From assembly GCA_944474755.1 (NCBI GenBank), contig OX104112.1, positions 84,891,756 through 84,955,755 of the forward strand: a stretch of 64,000 nt of DNA, in the 5' to 3' direction. The notes beneath the pieces were generated by a model. The model did not search any database, was not told where the DNA came from, and saw only the letters and a program-made list of their open reading frames with translations. The position numbers and the translations under genes are program-made. Positions 46,266 to 57,416 of this stretch are shown piece after piece (positions within the stretch are counted from its first letter, which is position 1; the number at the start of each line of letters is the position of its first letter). This stretch comes from Limnoperna fortunei (taxonomy: Eukaryota; Mollusca; Bivalvia; Mytilida; Modiolidae).

Positions 46266-48230
46266 TTGTTATTTATCTGAATATTAAAATTATGTTGTTA
46301 TTCAACTGTTTTCTTATTGGTGTTTAAAAAACCTTGTTAAAGAATACAGCTATTGAATATATAAATTCTCGTCCAAATGAATCAGAAAGAGGCGAAAAAC
46401 AAATTGTAGAGCAAAAAGGCTAAGCAAAAACATATATATATAATATCATGTAGATTATGGGCGGAAGAGCAACTTTTTGCGACCATAGTTTGTGAGTATG
46501 TAGACACTCCCACCTGAAAGATAATCACTATATGCGACAAACAACATTAAATGTGTTTGTATTTAGTGAATACTTACAAGTCGTATATCAAATACAATGT
46601 CATAAATCATGTCTTCCCTCTTGTCATATCGTAGGACGATTCATACTACAAACATAAACGCGTGATAAATTAAGCAACATGAGGTTTGACGTAGAAATAA
46701 AAAATATGTGTTTTCTATAGAATCTTATGACAAATTTGTGTAAGTTTTTTCTCGAAGTGTGTCTGCGAGTTATTTTACGTTTTGTTTGTTTCGTGTTGAC
46801 ATTTAAAACAAACATAAGCACATCTTTTCCACCTATAATTGATTATTATGTATATTATGGATATATATCAATTATAAATTTAAACCCGACTACAACTTTA
46901 TCTTTTACAAACATTGTTTTAGATGTTAACTTGATTTAAGCCACTTTATTGATGTTAATCAGCGGGCGAATCTAAACTTTATAGAATCAGATTGGTTTCA
47001 TTTACACATGAACATACACTTGCATGTATAATTATTTGTTTTTAGTCTGACGTCAACATGAAATGAGTACAATTAGAAATAGAAAGTCAATTGTCTCTTA
47101 TATGCACCTCCCAAAAATGTAACAACTATTTTATCGGTTAAAAACGGTTGTTGGCAATGACTACTTCAACTTGCTTTGTGTCCCTTAATACAAAATATAA
47201 AGATATCCTACGGAGAACTATGCAGTTCCATTAATTAGAACCTATTCACTTAATAAACAGTGAAGAAAACGGTGTTACATGTTTTGAATTTTGAGATTGT
47301 AGCATAAAGGATCGGGTAATCAAACATTTAATGTGAGAACAATGAGGACTGTTAAAAATAGATTTTCATGTAAATTGTTTACATTATCAGACTCTGCATC
47401 TGAATCACTTTAAGTTTTGGATAGGTCGTATGAGCATGTTTCATCTCTATTCATGATAACTATTCGTATTATATGTCTTAGCATGTGTAAAAAATGACGT
47501 AGTTATGATATCAACCTATTTATAGGCATGAACATGTATTTTAAATGTAGACGGAAAAATAGATAGTTTGTACGTTCAGTTAAAATGTTGTCTATTTGAT
47601 CCCTTATTAATAAAACATAGGTTTTGTAATATTTTATGGTTGTTTATCAAAACCAACTATAATAAAAAATTCATGTAAAGAAAATATAACTACCAATGTC
47701 TGTTAATTGTAACTAAATGCCATGCGGTAAATTTAACACTATATTAACATGATCACAGAGGGCAGATGGTTTGAGAAGAACAATAGCCTAATATGGTAAT
47801 CAGGAAAAGAAAAGGGAATTTATGTGTAAAATGTGTGTTTTATTTTGAGCATAATAACACGTGTTTTTACTTTGTTTCTTCATTTTAAGAACCTTAATGC
47901 ACAATCCGACTTAAAGTATATTTTCTGCAACATTTTTATAAGATAAAACGTCAGAAATTTCTTAGGAATAGATTTATAACTCAAGGATACAAGAAAAAAT
48001 ACTCGTCCAAGCGTTTAATAAATTTTACTATAGATATCACTTCCTTGTTGAAAAATATCGCGTTTGAAAATTTGATTTCAGATAGTTTTTCCCAATTAGT
48101 GTGATAGTGTTGCGATGATTATTGGAAACACCTATTATTGCCCAGTGGTGCATGATATCAACCCATTTTCATCAATACATCAAATTACACACTACAGTTA
48201 TGAAAGGTTTGGGATGCAATAAAATTTGTG

Positions 48231-48407
48231 TGGGCAGGTGTACTCGACTCTAATCTTAATTGTCAAGGAATACCAGTTTTCCTACCAAAGGTCGGGGGTT
48301 CTCTGCGGGTACTCCCGTTTCCTCCCGAATAAAAACTGGACGCCGTAAAATAGCTGAAAAATTGCTAAAAAGTGGGGTAAAACATAATTCAAACAATTAA
48401 ACAAACA
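48231..48407 (+). mobile_element. 5'-truncated SINE, block 2 only
   Basis: It starts inside the body (GGCAGGTGTACTCGACTCT) and ends AATTAAACAAACAATT. Flanks CAATAAAATTTG and CAATTAAATCTG are a likely decayed target duplication. Block 1 near 4143-4165 lacks the insertion. Confidence 0.75.
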
Positions 48408-48599
48408 ATTAAATCTGGCTTAAGTCACCATTTTTTTTAATAACTGTACCAAGTCAGGATCAGTGCTGTAGTTACTATATTTTTGTTGTTGTTGTTGGTT
48501 CTCACTGTTTTTTACTATAATGTAATGCATCATTTGCATTATAATGGTACAATTGTAATGTTTTGTTTACAATTTACTTTAAAATAATATCACAATCTC

Positions 48600-48760
48600 A
48601 ATTTCACTTTTGACCCATTTGAGAAAAAAACAATATGTGTTTTGCGTTCTTTAGGGGATGACTTGTTTTTTATGTGAAACCACTGTTGACCGTTAGGACT
48701 AGTTCGCAGAAAACACGCACAAGTAACAACTATTACAATGATAAAGTTTTATAAGCTTAT
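48600..48760 (-). pseudogene. Remnant signal-peptide exon of the small IDPRT gene
   Basis: The minus strand near 48735-48670 reads GTTTTCTGCGAACTAGTCC and ACGGTCAACAGTG, matching GTTTTCTGCGCACTAGTCTT and ACGGTCAACAGTC in the intact gene's second exon (40813-40688), but it meets a stop soon after. The IDPRT exon itself is missing: the alignment with block 1 skips about 4250-5410. It lies head-to-head with copy C. Confidence 0.62.
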
Positions 48761-49051
48761 TTTGATATAAACATGTTCACTTTATTTAGTTTATAAACTT
48801 CATAACTATTGATACAAAGTTGTTCAATGTATCAGTGTTTGACACTGATTCGTCGGTGGTCTAAAGATGCCTTTTAATAGTTCAATAGAAATATTATAAA
48901 AAGAAATTGTTATTAATAGTCGAAAAGTGGTAATACACTACATCATACACATTTGAAAGTTGACGCGAAGCCTCACTAGCGACAAAATACACGTTTATTT
49001 TGGGGTATTTTTCGAAATTGTGTTATACTAGCATTTCATATAATAGTATTC

Positions 49052-49053
<2 letters not shown>

Positions 49054-49134
<81 letters not shown>
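49054..49134. repeat. (AT)n microsatellite
   Basis: 81 uninterrupted bases of alternating A and T. Assembly length may be unreliable. Confidence 0.97.
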
Positions 49135-49138
<4 letters not shown>

Positions 49139-50611
49139 ATATTTATCTCCAGGAACAATGTTTGAACTCAATATCGTCTTCGTTTGATGGGTTTATTTTT
49201 CTTTGACATGGCTAACAAAATTATTATCCGTTACCCATGCCATTGTTTGTTAATTACTGTTTGTAAAATTGCATTAGTTAATAGAAATTTCCGCAATTCT
49301 TTTCTTTTTTTTTGAGTTTTGCGGTTTTTTTTACAATTTCTTTGTTCAACCTATCATTTCTTCAATATTTTTCCTTATCTGAAGCAAAAACTGATAATTT
49401 AGAATCAGTACAAGTAAACAGAGGCACAAAATAAAAAGCTCAATAATTAGTATGATTGGTCTTTTGGACAAAAATATTAATATATTATTTAGACGTAAAT
49501 GAGGTTTTATTTAAAAAATCAATCCTTACGAAAGTAGTTTGCTACAATTTTAAACAAATTAAACTGGTGACAAAGTTAATTTGCTATAAACATAAATATT
49601 GACCCCATATGGACAAAATGAACTAAAAATGTAACAATACTGAAAAGGATTATATAAACATGTAATACTATTACGCGATATTTGATCACCACTGACTCCT
49701 GTGCTTATATTCCGAATTATTTTTTGTTGTTGACTAATTACTTCTCTATACAGATAAATTATGTATATTTCCTGCCTTTTGGGGGGAATAACTTATGGAG
49801 GGAGGGGCTACACGTACTGCAATCGAACGTGTTGACGCTGTCTTATTAATGTGTGTTAAAAACTAGTGCAAGTAAGAAACACTTTAGAATTGTGCTAACA
49901 TTACTTAAATGTACTTAAATATGAACAACATGTATGAGCAAATAAGTTGTTGCTGGTCACTGACAAATTATTATAACTTTAACCTACACTTCCTATATTG
50001 TCATTCATCTGAATAATTAATTAAACTGTAAGCGTAATAGATATTACCGCAACTTCCTATAATGTCATTCATCTGAATAACTTTTAAAACCTGAGTATAC
50101 ACCTAGAAGACATGGAGGCAAAAAAATTCTGATTCATACCTTATTGTTATAAAATAAAACGAAAATAATGTTTAATGGTTAAAACAAGTTCAAGTCTTTA
50201 GTGGTAGGTATTAAACTTAGCTATTCTTTCAATTTAATATAAAGTTTTTTCAACTGTGTATCTTTTCTAGAAGACAAAAACAGATTATAACGTTGAAAAT
50301 GTGTATATAGGGACTGGTAGACTCATGCGAAAGTAAAGATAACAAAATGAGAGAATAAATATTTATTCTGTTCCCTTTTATATTAGACGCTACCATAACG
50401 TACTTTCAACTTTTGAGTGAGTCATATATCTCGTGTCCATCTAGATCTGATTTGTCACAACCCTTGCTTGTAGAGTAAAATTCTTTTATGAAATTAATTT
50501 CATAAAAGATTACCAATTTCATTCTTGTTTTAATATACTAGTAGTTGATAAATTATCAAGGTTGTGTAAAATTCTGTATTGTAAATACCGATAATAATTT
50601 ATATTTTTCAG

Positions 50612-51645
50612 ATGATTTACGTTATTTCTTCGCTGTTGCTGCTGGGTGGGGCACGTATGGTATTTTCCCGTGTGATAGAAAATAATCTAAATGCTGACAT
50701 ACAGAATAGAATGCGGGTATATTTCTTGTAAAACATTGTAGAAATATAATCCGGAATAAGATCTAACTAGCATACTGTTTGTGGTTTTCCTGTCGATGGG
50801 TCATCAAGTACTGCAGCTTCTTCTGTAAAAAAAAATAGGAAGCCATTGTTTAGCTGAGACATTGCCAAAAGTATGAAGCCATAATAAAACAAACAAAACA
50901 CCAAATCATCTTAAATGTAGTAAAGTGACCGACACAAAATATTGCTTTATTACCTCTTTTGTAGTACTAATATTTCGTCAACACGTCAACAATAGACAAC
51001 TTTATTTTAATTTTAACTGTATTTATATTCCACGACGTATTATTTAAACATTAATTAAGCTTCATGTTGTTATTATAAAAAACATATAAACTTATTTAAT
51101 GTTTCTCTTTTCAGGAAGCTGTTGAGAGCGGTAAAATTAAGAGTCTAAGCCTTCCTGTCTTTGACTTTGTTAAACTTGTTAACGATCCAATGAATGAATT
51201 TCCAATTCAAATTAACTGGGATAGTGCTTTTCCGTCGTTCCAAACGTCTGTTTATCGTCGATCTGAAAACCCTCTGTCTTTTTTCAGATACAGAACTTCA
51301 GTCGTAGACCCTACAACGGCCGATCGTGAACTTCCGCCAATAATAAAAGAAAGGTATCCACAATCACCAGAATTAATAGATCCACGGACCATAACAAATA
51401 GTTTAGAACCGTCTGTACCGTTCATTTATCAGCAGTATCAACCGTCACCAGTATTATTCAATCCACGGACTAGGACTATTCTAACAAATTTAGACGCTAT
51501 TGTACCGCTGGTCAATCACAATTATCAACAGTCACCGGAATTAATTGATTCACACACCATTCAAACTAATTTGGGAGTATCTGCACCACTAATTGATCAA
51601 CATTATCAACAGTCACCAGAATTAATAGATCCTCGCACTATTTAA
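50612..51645 (+). CDS. Secreted IDPRT-repeat protein, copy C (intact, two coding exons)
   Basis: Exons 50612-50716 and 51115-51645 join in phase 0 (donor GT at 50717, acceptor CAG at 51112-51114) to give about 211 residues. As in copy A, a CAG acceptor touches the ATG. Exon 1 is a signal peptide (MIYVISSLLLLGGARMVFS) plus a short linker. Exon 2 has a unique region with an INWDSAFPSF segment, then YRTSVVDPTTADREL, then three full repeats (27, 29 and 27 residues) and a fourth that stops after SPELIDPRTI. The stop is a CAA-to-TAA change; repeat-like codons run on to about 51720. Cores are more varied than in copy A (SPVLFNPRT, SPELIDSHT). Each repeat has a tyrosine in a QQYQP/HNYQQ-type setting. 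The gene lies 2.9 kb from the 3' end of the tyrosinase, tail-to-tail. Function is inferred to be structural. Confidence 0.75.
50805..50905 (+). mobile_element. Old SINE tail in the copy C intron
   Basis: TACTGCAGCTTCTTCTGTAA, GGAAGCCATTGTTTAGCTGA and AACAAACAAAACACC match the SINE 3' half and align with 6860-6957 in copy D. Confidence 0.55.
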
Positions 51646-51720
51646 GTGAATTTAGAAGCGTTTGCGCTACTAATTAATGAACATGATAAAAATCATAGAC
51701 AGCAAACGGGATTAACGGGT
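51364..51720 (+). repeat. Coding repeat of copy C, with decayed end
   Basis: Units start at 51364, 51445 (87 bases), 51532 and 51613. The stop at 51643-51645 falls in the fourth; its remainder (GTGAATTTAGAAGCG...) is still recognisable. Confidence 0.8.
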
Positions 51721-52690
51721 TATCATATTTGGCGACTATTATAAGGGTTCCATATTAAACGCCTTTAATAATCGAATTCTAAGTAACTGTGAGTAGATAT
51801 ATGATTATATTATGCATGTACTAATAAATCTATGCAAAACTCATTGCTTTGTAATGGTGTTTTTTTAAATTTATTTACTTATTTGTTAATGGCGTGAGGA
51901 CAACATTTCTAGATTTCGACCGTTTAATGTATAGAGTCATATCACAGATATATATAAGTACTAAACAAACCAACACAACGTCGTACTGAGTAACCATATT
52001 GAGAATATGTCGATCCTTACACCTTTATGAATAACTACTGTGTGACTTAAAATATTACAAGTTTCTTTTAATGAGTGTATACAGATGTAATATATCACAG
52101 AAGATGTCGTAAATAATGTGTCATATTATGCATACAAAAAACTATTGTAAACTTTTAGGAGGTCTAACATGGAAATTACATTCCTGTAAAACATGTTTCG
52201 ATTTAATATATGATTGATTGATATGAACAAATATTTCTCTGGAACAGTGTCTGTATGTTTAAATAGTTATTTTGAGTTCTCTATTTGGTGCTGTGTCCTA
52301 ACTAGAAGAGAAATGACTTTTTCTTTGGTTTTTATATTTGAATATCTTGTATTTAACAACATAACATGCAATTACCCATGTAAAGACAAAATAAGTGGAC
52401 AGACAAAAATACAACCAACTAATAAGAACTGCAGAAAGAGGTTAATTACAACACTAATTTTTTTTTTAAACCAGAATGACAACTCATTTTTCAAAACTGG
52501 CATTTTTAAAGAAATAAATTGAACTTAGAAATCTATATTTATCTTGAATGTACAAAATGGTAAACCACTTGATTGACATTACTACAAAATTCAGAGATAT
52601 ATCACGGCAAAACTAAATTCGTAAATCAATTGTTATAGTATTCTCTTCCCTCGTGTATTTAAAACTTTTTAATTAATCCCTACAAAATAT
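51721..52690. other. 3' flank of copy C
   Basis: Positions 51725-52320 match the copy D flank at 7170-7630. No gene is supported; an open frame at 52214-52522 is not conserved in copy D. Confidence 0.45.
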
Positions 52691-52691
52691 A

Positions 52692-53290
52692 TGCTCACAA
52701 CTAACAGTTGGGGCATATTGTTTTATCCCTCTTCGTCCGTCCATCCCGTATGTTTTCTATGCTTATTTGTAAAGATAGTGAGCCGATTTTTGTTATGTGA
52801 GTCTACAATGATAAGTACCTTAAGTTTACGTTTCGTTCCTCTCCTCTGATTTTTACGGCAATTAGCGGACCTTAAACTAGAAATTTCCTTAAAATAATAG
52901 TTTTCATGGCTTTCTGTTAACCTTGAAGATATTGAGCTAATTTTTGGTATGTGAATCTAAGTGGTGATTAAGTTTACGCATTGGTCCGCTCCGCTGATTT
53001 TTATGGAAATTTGGCCTTGTACCTGGGTGTTTAATTCAAATAATAGTTTTTCGGATTTTTTGTATGTGAGTTTACAGACATAAGTTACAGAACAATTTAT
53101 GTTTTGTTCCGTTCCGCTGATTTTTGCGGAAATTACTGGCCTAGCTTGGACTTCTGAAACTTAAAACATCAAAATAATAGTTGTAATTGTATATTAAAAT
53201 ATACTTTTATAACTTTATAATGCAATTACTCAGGAAACTGCCAAGGTAGACTCACATACAAAAAATCCGTAAAACTATTATTTGAATTTA
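52692..53290. repeat. Degenerate tandem repeat with a 36-bp inverted pair
   Basis: Three units of about 130-140 bases are phased on TCCGCTGATTTTT (near 52843, 52990 and 53114). TTCAAATAATAG...TTTTGTATGTGAG at 53035-53070 is a near-exact inverse of 53251-53286. The repeat opens with CTTCGTCCGTCCATCCCG, a style common in mollusc interspersed repeats. Confidence 0.55.
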
Positions 53291-53712
53291 AGAATAAAAG
53301 CATCCCACATAAGAAAGATTGTTTGTGATAGGGCCTTATAAAATACATGTATAAACAGTAAAGCCTTAACAATATTACTACATTAAAAAATAATAATCAC
53401 GCAAAAAACCATCAAAATTGAAGTAATTTGTTCTTGTTTTCCTATGCCAGATGATGTTTGGATGAAATTAAGAGATTTGTTTTTTTTTCACACACATTTT
53501 TAATCTTTACCTTGATAATCTTCTGGCATAGTAAGTACTATTTACCTTGGTATTTTTGATGACATTTTATTTGGATTTTATTAGTCATCGTAATTCTCAA
53601 GCTGAGAAAAACATACTTAGTCTAAAAGGTTTTATGACGATTCGACCAGGGTTTATGCATATAAGTTTGAATATATCTAGAAAAAAGAATCTGATTTAAA
53701 AACTGTAATTAT

Positions 53713-54140
53713 ACCCCCGCAAACTTGTTTAGGGGTACATAGGAATCACCTTGTCTGTCTGTCCGTCCGTCTGTACACACCCCTTGTAAGCGCTTCTCCT
53801 CCTAAACCGCTTGACAGATTTGATGAAACTTTACATGAAGGAAGTACATCATATGTAGATGTGCATGAAGAATTTTCGTCAATGTCGGATATTATTCAGG
53901 GGAAATAATTGGACTTAAACTTTTTAAATATAGTATTCAGTGTGAGACCTCGTAAGCGCAACTCCTCCTAAACCGTTCGACAGATTTTGATGTAACTTTA
54001 CATGAAGGAAGAACATCATATGTAGGTGTGCATGAAAATTTTTCGTTGCTGTCGGATATTATTCAGGGGAGATAATTGGACTTGAAGCGAAGCGGTGGTA
54101 TCCTTTTGTGAGCGTGCTCACAGTCCACATTTGTTATTTC
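53713..54140 (+). repeat. Interspersed repeat with two units of about 182 bases
   Basis: It starts ACCCCCGCAAACTTGTTTAG, then CTGTCTGTCCGTCCGTCTG; two units each carry CTCCTCCTAAACCG, GAAGGAAG(T/A)ACATCATATG and TGTCGGATATTATTCAGGGG; it ends near AGCGAAGCGGTGGTATCC. It is non-coding. Confidence 0.65.
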
Positions 54141-54505
54141 TACCTTCCTGATCAATATAAACGGAATATATATTCTTTGAAAAAAGTATTTTTTTGCTAC
54201 TGACAATGAGTACATTTTTATTAGAAGTGAGCATGTCTTATAAGATCAGACTATTGTAATGCACAACCATAATATTTATAAATGACACGTATTTACTGTA
54301 ACAAGAAAATGTTACGAAGGCAAACTATACAGGGCAGATCAAAATACGGACTTAGTTGCAAAGATATAAGAAAACAAAGTGGTTATCAAAAAATGTTTTA
54401 TATAAAAAGGGATCACAGAGTTATTATAAATGCTACCAAATATAATGTATAAACAAACACATTAAATATATCGTATAGCACATGGAAATGTTCTAGTATG
54501 AGATT

Positions 54506-57416
54506 TTAATTACTACCACAATAAAATCGTATAAACGCCTGGTATGTTGAATCAGTATGCATATCATTTGTAGAGTCCATTTCTAAATACATTCGAGGCA
54601 TATCTGGTGTTATTTTGATAAATCCCGTGCAGTCATGATACGTTGCTTCTTGTGTTGTTGCAGGTATAAGACATTGCGGTCTGCACACGTTTCCATTTAA
54701 ATTGTTTACTCTAATATATACTTTTGTTTCTCCAAACTCGGGTTTTTCGAATGTAGCTAGCGCAACTGATTTTGAATATCGTGTTCGTTCGTCAATATGA
54801 ATACTGTCGGAGTGTCTTCCATTGTACGAAAATCCTATTGTTTGTATTTGAATATTTGAAGCATTAATATTGTTTAAATCTTGTGTCTTTTCGTTAATAA
54901 TTGCAATTGGTATTGCTGCCAATTGTCTGTCAGATGTTTTCCGATTTATCAAGTCAATGCTGTCTACAACAAAGTTTGACGATCGCTTTTTTCGTGTCAT
55001 TGTTCTTGGATCGATTATAGCTTCGTGAATGTGTCTATGGATAGTAGGAATTGCATTATTAGTTGTCATTTGCATATCCATTGCTTCCATAAAATTGGTT
55101 GGGACTGCTCCTGCGTCTGCGGTTCTATCATTTGGATTGTTAGTATTAACTTGTGGAGATATCTGCAAATTGCTTACATATGGACGATAATCGACATTTT
55201 GAAATCCCTTCATGTCTTCGAACTGCTTTCTTGATCTTGATTCACATTGGTAAGTAGTTCTGTTGCAGAACAAAAACATACTTCTACCACAATTATCTCT
55301 GCATGATGGAACTGGAGCATAACGATATATGTTTCTGGTAAAGGAATTACTGTATCCTTCTACATTTGTCATTGGTGGGAGGAGGTTATCCATGAGTCGG
55401 GTTGGATGATGACTAGCGTTTCTTATTTCTGGATAATCTGTTTCTGGATTGATACCCATTCGTATTTGCTGTTCCCTAAATTTTTCCCACAAATAATCAA
55501 TGTAGCAGTGGTGAAGCCAGAATACTGGATCTTGGGGACTGGTGTCTAAACCTCCCATGTGACCATCACGTCCTCCAACCCATCTGTGAACTCCATCATG
55601 GTGACTTTCTATATTGTCTATGTCGCTTGCTGCTGTTGGGTGTACGATTTCACTGTGATGTCTTTTATTAAGTACATTTTGTATTTTTACCGGATCAATT
55701 AAAGAACTCCTTGGTCCAGGAATATCACGTCTTAAATATGTGTTTTGTGATGGTGTTCTCCATAGAGCAAATGGTCCAGTATAAACTACACCTTGTCCAT
55801 TTCCGAAGAACAATTCTGTAAACAAAACAGTTTCCTCCGGTTTTGGCATTGTGAAATCAAAACTAGAATCCCAATAAGGAAGAGCAACATTACTTCTCTT
55901 TGTTCGGAGGGCTTCTTCAAATCTTTAAAGAAGATAATATTAGGTAATTATTAATTTTTAATTTATAATTAATTTGTTACACTTAGATTTTTAATGCTGT
56001 CAAATTTTTGCATACCCTCAGCGTGATTCGAACTCACACCATTGTGACACTGTGACACCAATTCGAGATCGAGGGGTGTAAACCGCTGGACATTGTGCAG
56101 GTGAATTGGTGCAACAGTGTCACCTAATTCTAACAGTGTTGGGCTTCATTTGTAGACATACATATAAATATTTTGTATTAACCCTGTATTTATTATGCCG
56201 CAATTATGGACACAGTTTGTCCAACGAATTGCCTTAATCAGTGTCAATATAAATAAATGACGTCATCAAATCATAAAATATTAATATTGAATATGAAATT
56301 TTTTAAAAGCTATAACTGAACTTAAAATTTAACTATACTGTGTTTATTATTTGCTACTTGATAGTGAGTTTTCACTTGGTTTTGTTCAAATATTCTAATA
56401 AAATGTTATCAAAATTACAAAGGTGACAAATTCATTACGCCAGATGCGCGTTTTTCTATTCAAGACTCATCATATATATTGTCCCACCCATAAACCTATA
56501 TATGATATAACTTTTCTTTTATATTTCAGTATATAACCTGATAAAGCAATAAGCTTTCTATTTGTGTGTGTGTGCATGTTGGTTTTATTGGTGCAATACT
56601 TGTAAATGTATATGCATAAAACAATTTACTTACAAAAGAAGGTAGTATCTGTGCCAACCTAGAAAATTTGGTCCTCTGTGTGCAGACGGAAGTGATGCAT
56701 TCTGATGTAGTAAGGCAAATGCGTCATATTTGTTCGGTTTCTCAGACTACAATATACCAGATAAACAGATAAAATACATCACAATAACTGTGTGTAGTTT
56801 ATGCTCAAAGCTGGATGTACAAGTAAAAGACTTTTTTATTGTTACAAATAATGCATGCATATATATATATTTTTTTCATGATTATTGTCAGACCTTTTTA
56901 AATTATCGTTTTCGTTTTAATGTTTTTTCCATTTTATTTATTTTTTATTTTTTTTAATTTTTAATTTTTGTGTGTGTCAAAAACTAGATAATAGGAACAG
57001 CAACAGATTTCTAAATTCCATCTAACCATGTGACCTACCGTGTCATACTTTAGGGCATTTATGGCTTCAAAGAAATTCCTTCTCTCACTATCAGTTAACG
57101 TTCGAATTTCTTTTCGTACTCGAAGTCTGTTATATTGATTTTGGTGATAATATCCTCTCGTTTGTCGTTTTAGTCTTATATGTAGTCTACGCCCAAGTGA
57201 ATCAATCCATGCCATTGCTTTTTTGTCAACTAAACTATAGGAAGTGTTTCCAAACAAATTTGACAAATATTGTTCTAAACAGTTATTTTGAGCTTCCAGT
57301 TCATTTACAAAAATCTGAGTTGAGTAGCAGTCTTGTAGCTCTGAGGGTATGACATCTTCTTCAACCAAAGAGAATACAAACACTGGCAGGGAAATGAGAA
57401 AGATAACAAGCCTCAT
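54506..57416 (-). CDS. Secreted tyrosinase with IDPRT-type C-terminal extension (three coding exons)
   Basis: Coding exons 57416-57039, 56746-56634 and 55922-54506 join in phases 0 and 2 to give 635 residues. A CAG acceptor ends three bases before the ATG, implying a non-coding 5' exon. MRLVIFLISLPVFVFS is a signal peptide. CuA histidines are about H140 (LLHQN), H149 (SAHRGPNF) and H158 (GWHRYY); the exon 2/3 junction restores WHRYYLLLFEEALR. CuB has HHDGVH (H272, H276) and DPVFWLHHCYID (H301/H302). The full set predicts an active type-3 copper enzyme oxidising phenols or tyrosyl residues to o-quinones. A Cys cluster (CRDNCGRSMFLFC) follows. Residues about 454-545 carry IPTIHRHIHEAIIDPRT and weaker I(D/N)xxT units, the module seen in the neighbouring secreted proteins. 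Molluscan tyrosinases act in shell periostracum and byssus hardening; that role here is inference. Confidence 0.92.
56020..56125. repeat. Stem-loop with tRNA-like T-arm, in tyrosinase intron 2
   Basis: GACACTGTGACACCAATTC at 56046-56064 pairs with GAATTGGTGCAACAGTGTC at 56103-56121 with two mismatches. Just before it, GTGATTCGAACTCAC resembles an inverted B box. It may be a relic of another tRNA-derived SINE. Confidence 0.35.
56401..56475 (-). mobile_element. Hammerhead-bearing repeat relic in tyrosinase intron 2
   Basis: On the minus strand: ATGATGAGTCTTGAATAG, then AAAAACGCGCATCTGGCGTA, then TCACCTTTGTAATTTTGAT. The stem III (ACGC...GCGT) and the cleavage-site GTA are kept; the first core base and the GAAA box context are altered. 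It is a better-preserved copy than those at 35 kb. Confidence 0.55.

Noticed and set aside
49000..49206. Open frame with alternating Ile-Tyr
   Set aside because: It is a translation of the (AT)n microsatellite.
56741..56743. Alternative acceptor (GAG at 56741-56743) for tyrosinase exon 2
   Set aside because: It would remove three bases' worth of spacing on each side of the usual DT-x-x-x-PNKYD layout; the TAG at 56747-56749 gives the expected spacing.
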